Positions 1 through 6,720 are shown, counted from the first letter of the stretch. The stretch is 9,446 bases of DNA from Rickettsiales bacterium (GCA_947424995.1 CANDYO010000075.1:1-9446); one strand, 5' to 3'. Notes: generated from the sequence alone by a model not told the origin. A program made the numbers and translations.

Positions 1-467
1 AATTTTTCTTGCCGCAAGCAATTAGAGGTTTTTCATTGATGCTTTGCTTCTTACCGATTACCAGCCTTACTTTTGCAACGCTAAATAAAGCTCAAGTGCA
101 GACAGCTAGTGGTCTATATAATTTAATGAGAAATCTTGGCGGTGCAATTGGCCTTGCGATTAGCAATACTTGGTTGCAAAATTGGACTAAAAATAATTAT
201 GTTCATTTTAGAGATAATATCAATGAAACCAATAATATGGTTGTCGATCAGCTTAATTTATTAGAGCAGAATTTTATTGATTTTAATTATGCAGATGCAA
301 CTTCTGCTGCGATAAAATATATGTATCAACTTGCTCAACGAGAGGCATATATCATTACTTTTAATCAAGTGTTTGTTTATATCTCATTGCTGTTTTTTGC
401 TTCCTTATTGCTGATGCCAATACTAAAGAAGGTTGATGTGAATCAGGCCCCTCCAGGGGGACATTAA
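1..467 (+). CDS. EmrB/QacA-type (DHA2) MFS drug/metabolite exporter, C-terminal part
   Basis: This is the last 154 codons of a major facilitator transporter of the 14-helix DHA2 family. The frame is open to the left edge, so the TTG at position 9 is internal and the gene starts outside the window. The visible part begins with the typical LPQAIRGFSLMLCFLP segment, where a conserved RG precedes a membrane helix. An ASGLYNLMRNLGGAIGLA segment follows, matching the conserved glycine-rich helix late in EmrB-like proteins. A hydrophilic loop then leads into a final helix near IITFNQVFVYISLLFF, and the tail ends in PPGGH. Such proteins sit in the inner membrane and use the proton gradient to export drugs or metabolites. 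It lies upstream of, and on the same strand as, the biosynthetic operon beginning at 751, so it could export that pathway's product. That link is inference. The family call is firm and the substrate unknown. Confidence 0.9.
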   Translation, partial: FFLPQAIRGFSLMLCFLPITSLTFATLNKAQVQTASGLYNLMRNLGGAIGLAISNTWLQNWTKNNYVHFRDNINETNNMVVDQLNLLEQNFIDFNYADATSAAIKYMYQLAQREAYIITFNQVFVYISLLFFASLLLMPILKKVDVNQAPPGGH

Positions 468-750
468 ATAATAATTTGACTTTATTTGCTAGATGAACTA
501 CAGTGCGATAATATTACTATTTATAAATTTAATTACTTACGAGAAATATGTTATTTATTAATGTTAAAATTTCAGCATTGAATATAAAACATACTGCTTC
601 TTCAAAACGAAAGCGGTGCTAGCCGCTCATCCAATTTTAAGGGCCTAAATGCGCCTTTAGCTAGAATAAATACTTAAGTTATTTATCCTGGCCATTAGTT
701 ACTTATCAGTTACAATAAAATTATATATATAAATTCATAGGAAAAAGCTT
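468..750. other. AT-rich intergenic region with small imperfect hairpins
   Basis: No gene is visible in these 283 bases between the exporter and asd. The region contains a 5-bp hairpin (AGCGG at 612-616 with CCGCT at 623-627). An imperfect stem follows at about 639-658 (AAGGGC with GCGCCTT, one bulged base). A bulged palindrome centred on CTTAAG lies at 667-685. A possible promoter lies at its left end (476-504). The asd ribosome binding site AGGA is at 739-742, eight bases before the ATG. The hairpins could be a degraded palindromic repeat, a leader structure or an operator. None has a following T-run, so none is called a terminator. No known riboswitch consensus was recognised. Confidence 0.5.
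476..504 (+). promoter_or_regulatory. Possible sigma-70 promoter for the asd operon
   Basis: TTGACT at 476-481 matches the -35 consensus in five of six bases. TACAGT at 499-504 matches the -10 consensus in four of six at a 17-base spacing. GATAAT at 507-512 looks better as a -10 but is 25 bases from the -35. Transcription would start about 240 bases before asd, leaving a long leader that includes the hairpins at 612-685. In DNA this AT-rich such matches are common by chance, so this is tentative. Confidence 0.3.
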
Positions 751-1749
751 ATGTCTATTGATGTTGCTATTTTAGGCGCTACCGGTGTGGTAGGGCAAAA
801 AGCGATTGCGCTTTTACAAAATCACCCAATTTTTAGAGTTAAAGAGTTAGTTGCTTCAGAGCGGCGCGTTGGTATGTGTTATCGTGATGGATGTGATTGG
901 CGTGAATCAGGTATAACTTTGCCTGAAGAAATTGGTTCAATAAAATTAAAATCAGCTGATGATTTGGGATCTAAATTCATTATTTCCTGTCTGCCTACGG
1001 ACATTGCTCAGGTAGACGAACCTAAATTGGCTAGTCAAGGAAGAATAGTATTTTCCAACGCTTCTGCATTTAGAATGAATGAGAACGTTCCACTGTTGGT
1101 GCCAGAGATTAATGAGTCTCATTTAAAACTGTTACCTAGGCAAAATACTATCGGTAAAATTATTACCAATCCAAATTGCGTTGCGGTAGGAGTAGTGCTT
1201 GCACTAGCGCCATTAATGGAGATAGGTGAGATTGAGCATGTTAGCGTGGTTAGTCTTCAATCTGCAAGTGGAGCTGGTTACCCAGGTGTTCCATCACTTG
1301 ATCTTTTAGGTAATACTATTCCTCATATTGAAGGGGAAGCAGAAAAAATAGCCGAAGAAACCAAAAAAATTCTGGGAGCAGTCGATAGGCCAGCAGCATT
1401 TGCAGTGACTGCTAATGTGCATAGAGTTCCAGTGGCTTTTGGTCACACGGTTACTCTGCATATAACTTTTGCTAATAATGTAAATAGAGAAAAAGCCATA
1501 GCGTGTTACAATGAGTGGAATAAAAAACATAATCAATTATTTATGCTTCACGAGCAAGCTGGACGTCCGCAAAGCATAAGAGACTTAACTTCTAACGATA
1601 TGCGTGTTCATATAGGTCACTTAAAACTAGGTGCCAAAGCAAATATGCTAACTTTAGTAGCGCTTAGCCATAATTTAGTAAGAGGAGCAGCAGGAGCGGT
1701 TATTGCTAATATGGAAAGCTACTTACGATTTCCAAATGGAGGGGTGTAA
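751..1749 (+). CDS. asd: Aspartate-semialdehyde dehydrogenase (archaeal/fungal-type family)
   Basis: Cytosolic enzyme that reduces 4-aspartyl phosphate to L-aspartate 4-semialdehyde with NADPH, the branch-point step towards lysine, diaminopimelate, threonine and methionine. The 332-residue protein starts with a Rossmann nucleotide loop, GATGVVG at 9-15. The catalytic cysteine is C143 in ITNPNCVAVG. A SGAGYPGV loop follows at 173-180, and RVPVAFGHT at 225-233 supplies the probable catalytic histidine (H232). The NPNC and SGAGYPG context and the overall layout resemble the archaeal/fungal-type family more than the classical E. coli-type enzyme. The ATG at 751 has AGGA eight bases upstream. The stop TAA shares one base with the lysC start (TAATG), so the two consecutive pathway enzymes are probably translationally coupled. 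It is the first gene of the five-gene operon. Confidence 0.93.
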   Translation: MSIDVAILGATGVVGQKAIALLQNHPIFRVKELVASERRVGMCYRDGCDWRESGITLPEEIGSIKLKSADDLGSKFIISCLPTDIAQVDEPKLASQGRIVFSNASAFRMNENVPLLVPEINESHLKLLPRQNTIGKIITNPNCVAVGVVLALAPLMEIGEIEHVSVVSLQSASGAGYPGVPSLDLLGNTIPHIEGEAEKIAEETKKILGAVDRPAAFAVTANVHRVPVAFGHTVTLHITFANNVNREKAIACYNEWNKKHNQLFMLHEQAGRPQSIRDLTSNDMRVHIGHLKLGAKANMLTLVALSHNLVRGAAGAVIANMESYLRFPNGGV

Positions 1750-3083
1750 TGAGCAATATTGTCGTTAAATTTGGTGGAACCAGTGTTAAAACAGCTGCGG
1801 CCATAAGGCAAGTGGCTGAAATTTTGTTAAGCAATAATGATATTAATACGGTGGTAGTAAGTGCTGTTGGAGGTGTTACCAATAAACTAATAGAGTTTTG
1901 TAATGAAATTACAAGTGGACGCTGGCAGTCAGTAGAACAAATCAAAACAACTCATTTGCAGTTGGCTGAAGAATTAGGCCTATCAATAAATGAATTAATT
2001 GAAGCAAAAATAGTAAGACTATATGAGTATATAGAAGTTGGAATATTTAATGCAGAGCAGATAGATCATATTATATCTTTGGGAGAAGATCTTTCTTCAA
2101 TAATTGTCCATGCATTTTTGCAAAAACAGGGGATGAAGATAGAACTTATTGATGCGCGTCAATTTATGATTACCGATGATCATTTTGGTAAAGCTACGCC
2201 TAATTTAAGTGAAATAAAACAGTGTTTATCGTCTATAGAAAAAGGAAATAAATTTATTACTCAAGGCTTTGTTAGCTCCACTAAAGATAATCGGACTACA
2301 ACTTTGGGTCGTGGTGGTAGTGACTATAGCGCTGCGTTAATTGCAGAAGGATTAGAGGCAACAGAGCTTTATATTTATACTGATGTTTCAGGTGTCTATA
2401 CCATGGATCCAAATATAGTAAAGCAAGCTTATCCAATTGCAGCTTTAAGCTTTCAAGAAATGGCAGAAATGGCCAATTTTGGCGCTAAGATTCTTCATCC
2501 AGCGACTTTAGAGCCATGCGTTAGAGCCCTTATCCCTATCCGTATTCTTTCAACATTTGAGAGCGAAAAAGATGGAACTTATGTCGATATTATCGAAGAG
2601 AAAGTGAATAAGCCTTTAGTTAGAGCTATCACTATGCGTAAGTCACAAGTTTTAGTGACCCTAAAAAGCTTAAAGATGTTGGATGCTTGTGGATTTTTAG
2701 CTAATGTTTTTGCTATATTGGCTAGATATAAAATAAGTGTTGATCTGATTACCACCAGTGAAGTAAGAATTGCTTTAACTATCGATGGAACTAATTTTGG
2801 ATCACATGGTTTAAATCCGTTTAGTAACAAAGATTTGATACTAGAATTAGCACCATTTGCTGAAGCAATTATTGAAGAAGACCTTACGTTAATTGCGGTG
2901 ATAGGAGCTGGTTTAACTATCCCTGGAATGGTACAGGGTATTTTAGGCAAATTAGACTCTCAATTAGTAAGGTTAATTTGTTATGGGGCGAGTAGCTCAA
3001 GTATTGGTATTTTAGTGCGTAAAAATGATGCAGTTTCAATCGCCCAGATGTTACATTTAAAATTATTAGAGCAAGGAGAATAA
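1749..3083 (+). CDS. lysC: Aspartate kinase, monofunctional, LysC (AKIII)-like
   Basis: Phosphorylates L-aspartate with ATP, the first step of the aspartate pathway, and so supplies the substrate of the Asd encoded just upstream. The 444-residue protein has the kinase signature VVKFGGTS at 5-12, SLGEDLSS at 110-117, and GRGGSDYSA at 187-195 in the amino-acid kinase domain. TDVSGVYTMDP follows at 211-221. Two C-terminal ACT domains occupy about 300-350 and 378-440. The first contains MLDACGFLA and SVDLITTSEV, aligning with the lysine-binding region of E. coli LysC and keeping M310, G315-F316-L317, D332 and T336-S337-E338. That suggests lysine feedback control, which is inference. No homoserine dehydrogenase domain is fused. 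GGAGG at 1738-1742, inside the end of asd, is the ribosome binding site. Confidence 0.95.
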   Translation: MSNIVVKFGGTSVKTAAAIRQVAEILLSNNDINTVVVSAVGGVTNKLIEFCNEITSGRWQSVEQIKTTHLQLAEELGLSINELIEAKIVRLYEYIEVGIFNAEQIDHIISLGEDLSSIIVHAFLQKQGMKIELIDARQFMITDDHFGKATPNLSEIKQCLSSIEKGNKFITQGFVSSTKDNRTTTLGRGGSDYSAALIAEGLEATELYIYTDVSGVYTMDPNIVKQAYPIAALSFQEMAEMANFGAKILHPATLEPCVRALIPIRILSTFESEKDGTYVDIIEEKVNKPLVRAITMRKSQVLVTLKSLKMLDACGFLANVFAILARYKISVDLITTSEVRIALTIDGTNFGSHGLNPFSNKDLILELAPFAEAIIEEDLTLIAVIGAGLTIPGMVQGILGKLDSQLVRLICYGASSSSIGILVRKNDAVSIAQMLHLKLLEQGE

Positions 3084-3084
3084 A

Positions 3085-3960
3085 ATGTTTGATGATTTAC
3101 CAGGATCAATTTGGCTTGATAGTAAAATAGTCCCTTGGAAAGAAGCTAAGCTTCATGTTATGACCCATGCCTTGCATTATGCAAGTAGTGTTTATGAAGG
3201 TTTGCGTTCGTATAAAGGTAAGGTCTTAAAAGTTGAAATGCATTATGAGCGGTTTCATCAATCAGCCAATTATTTAGATTTTGAGATACCTTATAGTGTA
3301 GAAAAGTTAACCAAGGCGACTCAAGATTTAGTGATAAATGGCGGTTATATCAATGGCTATATTAGAGCTATTGCCTGGTGTGGAAGTAAAAAAATGACCG
3401 TTTCTAATTTGGGCGCGGATGTGCATGTTGCAATTGCAGTGTGGGAGAGACAGCTTACTTATCCAGAAAGTTATTATACTGAAGGAATAAAGATGAATAT
3501 CGCCAAGTGGCGCAGGCCTGATCCAACTACTGCTCCAGTACATAGCAAAGCATCTGGTCTTTATATGACTTCTTCAATGAGCAAAGTTGAGTCAGAAAGA
3601 TTAGGATTTAATGATGCATTGATGCTGGATTATCGAGGTAATATTGCTGAAGCAACTAGTTCTAACTTCTTTATGGTGATTGATGGTAAATTATACACTC
3701 CATTTCCCGATTGTTTTTTAAATGGGATAACTAGACGAACTTGTTTAGCGGTAGCAAAAGATTTAGGAATAGAGACCCATGAAACAGCGCTTACCTTAGA
3801 AGATTTGAGTCGTGCTCAAGAAGTATTCTTGACTGGCACTGCCATAGAAATATTACCGGTAGGTAGTATTGAGGGTGATGGTTCAATTTGGAAATTTAAA
3901 CCAGGCGAAGTAACTACCAAAATAAGAGCTGAGTTTCAAAAAATGATAAATAATTTATAG
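3085..3960 (+). CDS. ilvE: Branched-chain amino acid aminotransferase-like (fold type IV PLP enzyme)
   Basis: PLP-dependent aminotransferase of the IlvE/D-amino-acid transaminase fold. IlvE proteins exchange amino groups between glutamate and branched-chain 2-oxo acids. In this operon the substrate may differ. The 291-residue protein has the expected length. The PLP lysine is probably K155 in VHSKASGLYM. ALMLDYRGNIAEATSSNFF at 178-196 is the conserved cofactor-contact segment, and FLTGTAIEILPV at 248-259 contributes to phosphate binding. ITRRTC, RRPDPTTAP and TPFPDCFLNG match the alphaproteobacterial IlvE subtype closely. AGGAG at 3074-3078 lies six bases before the ATG, and one base separates it from the lysC stop. 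Placement between lysC and a dapD homologue suggests it supplies a transamination step for the local pathway, but simple branched-chain amino acid metabolism cannot be excluded. Confidence 0.88.
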   Translation: MFDDLPGSIWLDSKIVPWKEAKLHVMTHALHYASSVYEGLRSYKGKVLKVEMHYERFHQSANYLDFEIPYSVEKLTKATQDLVINGGYINGYIRAIAWCGSKKMTVSNLGADVHVAIAVWERQLTYPESYYTEGIKMNIAKWRRPDPTTAPVHSKASGLYMTSSMSKVESERLGFNDALMLDYRGNIAEATSSNFFMVIDGKLYTPFPDCFLNGITRRTCLAVAKDLGIETHETALTLEDLSRAQEVFLTGTAIEILPVGSIEGDGSIWKFKPGEVTTKIRAEFQKMINNL

Positions 3961-3968
3961 GACTAAAA

Positions 3969-4697
3969 ATGAATAATTTTATAGAAGCTCTTGAAAAAGG
4001 GACAATTAGGGTGGCCAATAAAGAACAGCAAGATTGGTTAGTGAATAGCAGTGTTAAACAGCAAATTCTTGATATTTTTCGCAATAGTACAGAAGTAGAA
4101 ATGGATAATGGCTTTATCGATAAAGAGCCTTTTTTACCACGTAAGTTTAATTTAGCAGATAAGATTCGGATGGTGCCAGGTGGAACTTCGGTTAGAGCTG
4201 GTGCTTATATTGGCAAGAATGTAGTGATTATGCCACCTTCTTATGTAAATATAGGTGCTTATGTTGATGATAATACTATGATTGATAGCCATGTATTGGT
4301 TGGTTCATGTGCGCAAATAGGTAAAAATGTTCATCTATCAACGGCAGTACAAATTGGCGGAGTATTGGAGCCAATTGGTAATAGACCAGTTATCGTTGAG
4401 GATGATTGTTTTATCGGCGCTGGAGTAATTTTAACTGAAGGAATATTAGTCCGCAGCGGGGCGGTTATAGCTCCAGGCGTTTCTTTATCTGCAGCAGTGC
4501 CAATCTATGATCTAGTTAATGAGAAGATTTACAAGGGAGAAATTCCTAAAAATGCAGTGGTTGTTCCTGGTACAAGGCCAGTATCTACCAATGCTTGGGG
4601 TAAGATGCAAGGACTTAGTTTAAATTGTGCGATCATAGTTAAATATCGTGATGATAAAACTGCTGGATCAATTATTTTAGAAAAATTATTAAGGTAA
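3969..4697 (+). CDS. dapD: DapD-like N-acyltransferase (tetrahydrodipicolinate N-succinyltransferase family), short form
   Basis: DapD transfers succinyl from succinyl-CoA to tetrahydrodipicolinate in the lysine/diaminopimelate pathway. This 242-residue homologue carries the left-handed beta-helix domain from about residue 73, with hexapeptide turns and the hallmark SYVNIGAYVD (91-100), VGSCAQIGKNVHLS (111-124) and IGGVLEP (129-135). The family's catalytic Asp and Glu are probably D106 (TMID) and E157 (TEG). Compared with the E. coli protein, recalled at 274 residues, it lacks about 30 N-terminal residues. It has SHVLVG where DapD has TWATVG, STAVQIGG where DapD has SGGVGIGG, and AGVILTEG where DapD has ARSEVVEG. 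Catalysis looks intact but the acceptor pocket may be changed. Tabtoxin producers are known to use a DapD-like enzyme (TabB) for a non-lysine product. AGGA at 3959-3962 overlaps the preceding stop. The family is firm, the exact substrate is not. Confidence 0.82.
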   Translation: MNNFIEALEKGTIRVANKEQQDWLVNSSVKQQILDIFRNSTEVEMDNGFIDKEPFLPRKFNLADKIRMVPGGTSVRAGAYIGKNVVIMPPSYVNIGAYVDDNTMIDSHVLVGSCAQIGKNVHLSTAVQIGGVLEPIGNRPVIVEDDCFIGAGVILTEGILVRSGAVIAPGVSLSAAVPIYDLVNEKIYKGEIPKNAVVVPGTRPVSTNAWGKMQGLSLNCAIIVKYRDDKTAGSIILEKLLR

Positions 4698-4702
4698 ATG
4701 AT

Positions 4703-5884
4703 ATGAGTATTTTTAATGAGAAGGTTACTGTTGAAATTCAAAAATTAGCAAATTTAGGTTCGTATTTCATCTATGATCTTGATAATCTAAAACTACATGC
4801 CACCAAGCTAATGAGTGGTGAAGCTAAATTATTTTTTGCTTGTAAAGCTAATCCTTTAAGTAGCGTGCTTAGTACTCTGAATGAAACAGGGTTTCGTTTT
4901 GATGTAGCAAGTAATGGTGAATTAAATCAGGTTTTAAATATTGGCGTTACTGGCGCAAATATTATCATGACTGGACCTGCTAAATCTGCTGAGCTGTTTC
5001 AGTTGGCTTTAGAAAACAAGGTAGGAACTTTTGTAATTGAAAGCTTAAATCAATTAGAGACTTTAGAAAAACTTGCGCCTAAATATGATTATAAGCCTAA
5101 TATTTTGCTGAGATTGCAATTAGAATGGGATTCTAAAGAGGAGAGTGTCTTAGGTGGCAATAAAATTACTCCTTTCGGGATGGATCTAGCAACAGCTAGA
5201 GAAGCTTTAAGCCGAATGACTTTGCCATTTTTAGGTTTCCATGTTTTTCAATGGGGAAATATTCTTTCAGCCGAAAAATTAGGTTCTATTTGGCAGAGAA
5301 CTATAGAGATATGCAAAACTTTGAGACAAGATTTTAAAGTATTGGATGTTGGTGGAGGTTTGGGTATTCCGTATAATGGAGCAACCAATCTTGAGCTCGC
5401 TTGGGAAGAAGTTGATCAGTTAATAAAATCATTCAAGCAGCAACATAATTTAGCAGAATTTTGGTTTGAACTAGGGCGCTATCTAACCGGTCCTTATGGC
5501 TACTATGTTAGTAAAGTTATTGATCGTAAAAATACTTACGGTAGAGAGACTCTAGTGCTAGCAGGTGGGATTAATCATATCGCAAGACCAGCTTTAGTTA
5601 ATGAAGCATTTCCAGCTGAATTACTGCGAAAGTCACAGGTAAATTGCTCAAATTTCTTTATCCATGGGCCATTATGTACTTCGTTAGATTTTCTTGGTGA
5701 ATATCAATTGCCTAACGATATTCAAGTTGGAGATGTTATTATTTTTAAGCAAGCAGGGGCTTATGGTTTTAGTGAAAGCATGCCATTTTTCTTGTGTCAT
5801 GATTTAGCAGGAGAGGCGGTTGTAAGGGAAGGTAATTTGTCAGTAGTGAGAGAGTCTCAACCTGCAGCTGTTTGGCTTAAGTAG
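4703..5884 (+). CDS. Fold-type III PLP-dependent decarboxylase, BtrK/LysA-like
   Basis: Alanine-racemase-fold decarboxylase of the LysA/ornithine decarboxylase superfamily, 393 residues. The PLP lysine is K48 (FACKANP). The phosphate-binding glycine loop is VGGGLGIPY at 216-224. The substrate-side cysteine is C325 in GPLCTSLD, and GAYGFSE lies at 352-358. Several signatures differ from true LysA: GFHVFQWGN (178-186) replaces GLHCHIGSQ, ELGRYLTGPYG replaces EPGR, and the C-terminus reads GAYGFSESMPFFLCHD. These fit the BtrK-like and exosortase-associated decarboxylases, which act on acyl-carrier-bound or otherwise modified amino acids. The histidine that stacks on PLP in LysA and ornithine decarboxylase is Phe182 here. 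It is the last gene of the operon, with AAGG at 4691-4694 as ribosome binding site and five bases after dapD. Diaminopimelate decarboxylation is possible but less likely than a specialised substrate. Confidence 0.85.
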   Translation: MSIFNEKVTVEIQKLANLGSYFIYDLDNLKLHATKLMSGEAKLFFACKANPLSSVLSTLNETGFRFDVASNGELNQVLNIGVTGANIIMTGPAKSAELFQLALENKVGTFVIESLNQLETLEKLAPKYDYKPNILLRLQLEWDSKEESVLGGNKITPFGMDLATAREALSRMTLPFLGFHVFQWGNILSAEKLGSIWQRTIEICKTLRQDFKVLDVGGGLGIPYNGATNLELAWEEVDQLIKSFKQQHNLAEFWFELGRYLTGPYGYYVSKVIDRKNTYGRETLVLAGGINHIARPALVNEAFPAELLRKSQVNCSNFFIHGPLCTSLDFLGEYQLPNDIQVGDVIIFKQAGAYGFSESMPFFLCHDLAGEAVVREGNLSVVRESQPAAVWLK

Positions 5885-5931
5885 GAGATTATTTTGCAAT
5901 ATAAGGCTCTTAGCAAAAACACGCTAGGAAA

Positions 5932-6056
5932 GTCATCTTTGAGTTGAGCGTAAGCGAAGCTCGAAGATCCAGTTGAATTCTTTTAACTTTATCCAGGGAC
6001 TTTAAGCTTTTAAGAGATTTGAACTGGATCCTCGCGCCTAAAGGCGCAAGGATGAC
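5932..6056 (+). repeat. Palindromic repeat element, copy 1 (125 bp)
   Basis: The ends are inverted repeats, GTCATCTTTG (5932-5941) and the complement of GTCATCCTTG (6047-6056), with one mismatch in ten. Inside each end lies a small hairpin. The right one is perfect, GCGCC-TAAA-GGCGC at 6034-6047. The left one is GAGC...GCTC within 5946-5962. Next comes a second inverted pair, GATCCAGTT (5966-5974) and AACTGGATC (6022-6030), bounding a 65-base core. The whole unit could fold into a long cruciform or RNA hairpin. The core recurs inverted at 6748-6813. The layout resembles bacterial palindromic repeats that begin GTCAT and contain GGATCCAG. No transposase is present and no clear target duplication was found. 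Confidence 0.85.
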
Positions 6057-6136
6057 GACCATCCCTGGCCTTAAGGTAAAAAAACTTCTGACAGTTAGTT
6101 AAATATATCAAATATAGTTAATATATTAATTAGTTA

Positions 6137-6165
6137 TTGACTATTTTCTATTAAAGTGATATAAG
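6137..6165 (+). promoter_or_regulatory. Near-consensus extended -10 sigma-70 promoter of the orphan gene
   Basis: TTGACT at 6137-6142 and TATAAG at 6160-6165 each match consensus in five of six bases, at the ideal 17-base spacing. A TG at 6157-6158 adds the extended -10 element. Transcription should begin near 6172, giving a leader of about 29 bases before the ATG at 6201. This is the best promoter seen in the window and indicates that the downstream gene is transcribed separately from the biosynthetic operon. Confidence 0.7.
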
Positions 6166-6200
6166 TTAGACAATATTAATGATTAACTTTGGAGAAAATA

Positions 6201-6692
6201 ATGTTGAGAGATATGAAAAATAACGCTTGTGACCCAGCTACTAGAATTTTGCCTTTTGAATATTATGATTGTCATAATATTGAAAATACATCAATGAAAG
6301 ATATTGTAATCTCAGGTGGTATGGGAGCAGCTTATTTAGTTTCAAATTTAATAATAGTATCTGGCTTAGATTATGCTGCTAGATATGCGTATAATAGTGA
6401 TTGGCAGGGTGCGGCTGTAGCTTTATCTGGAGCTGGAGCTGCAGTTTTTTTTGATTATTGTATCTTTAATACTATAGAAAAAATGACAGATTCTGTTCAT
6501 TTTTTAGAGGATTATGTAATCTCCGGTGCAATAGATAAATTTTGTGATACTACTGGAATATGCAGTGAACTCTATGAAGATATGAATAAAATAGCAGAGC
6601 CTGTTTATTGCTTAGAGGGTTATATAAGAGCTGGTGTAGATAAATTTTGTGACATTACTGGGCTTTGCAGTCAGCCTGAGGTTGCTTCTTAA
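6201..6692 (+). CDS. Unrecognised small membrane protein with a duplicated Cys-containing C-terminal motif
   Basis: I do not recognise this 163-residue protein. Its N-terminus is polar (about 1-33). Two hydrophobic, glycine- and alanine-rich segments at about 34-56 and 68-89 look like a membrane hairpin. The C-terminal half holds two copies of a motif, at residues 100-122 and 136-157, of the pattern LE-x-Y...G...DKFCD-x-TG-x-CS. I count 13 identities in 22 aligned positions, with a one-residue indel. The cysteines at about 115, 121, 150 and 156 are spaced equally in both copies. The ATG at 6201 is preferred because GGAG (6191-6194) lies six bases upstream. An in-frame TTG at 6189 would overlap that site. 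The gene has its own promoter and is bracketed by inverted copies of a palindromic repeat. It may be lineage-specific. Function unknown. Confidence 0.75.
   Translation: MLRDMKNNACDPATRILPFEYYDCHNIENTSMKDIVISGGMGAAYLVSNLIIVSGLDYAARYAYNSDWQGAAVALSGAGAAVFFDYCIFNTIEKMTDSVHFLEDYVISGAIDKFCDTTGICSELYEDMNKIAEPVYCLEGYIRAGVDKFCDITGLCSQPEVAS
6498..6671 (+). repeat. Intragenic duplication encoding the two Cys motifs
   Basis: Codons 100-122 (6498-6566) and 136-157 (6606-6671) encode related 22-23 residue units sharing DKFCD-x-TG-x-CS, separated by a 13-residue linker. At the DNA level the segment GATAAATTTTGTGA is identical in both copies, which supports an internal tandem duplication rather than chance similarity. 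Confidence 0.7.
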
Positions 6693-6720
6693 AAACTCCG
6701 TTACGTTAGGCGCACGAGAT

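Larger units (their letters stand above)
5885..6200. other. Intergenic region: operon end, palindromic element and promoter of the orphan gene
   Basis: These 316 bases hold no gene. After the decarboxylase stop comes about 47 bases of unremarkable AT-rich DNA, then the palindromic element at 5932-6056. A further small stem (GGATG at 6050-6054 with CATCC at 6060-6064) overlaps its right end. Next is a CCTTAAGG palindrome, then AT-rich DNA carrying the promoter at 6137-6165. No T-tract terminator follows the operon, so the palindromic element is the best candidate for ending or stabilising its transcript. Confidence 0.6.

Noticed and set aside
448..459. CCCC-TCCA-GGGG hairpin as a terminator for the exporter gene
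   Set aside because: The stem is only four base pairs, lies inside the last codons, and is not followed by a T-run. It encodes the family-like Pro-Gly tail.
468..750. Lysine riboswitch before asd
   Set aside because: A GGTGC occurs at 615-619, but the other conserved blocks of the L box were not seen, and the visible stems do not match its layout.
2579..2950. 123-codon minus-strand open frame inside lysC
   Set aside because: It lies wholly within the conserved ACT-domain region of lysC on the other strand and has no recognisable motif or ribosome binding site. It is a shadow frame.
6189..6191. TTG as the start of the orphan gene
   Set aside because: It overlaps the GGAG that serves the ATG at 6201. 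The ATG has correct spacing to that site, so the shorter form is preferred.
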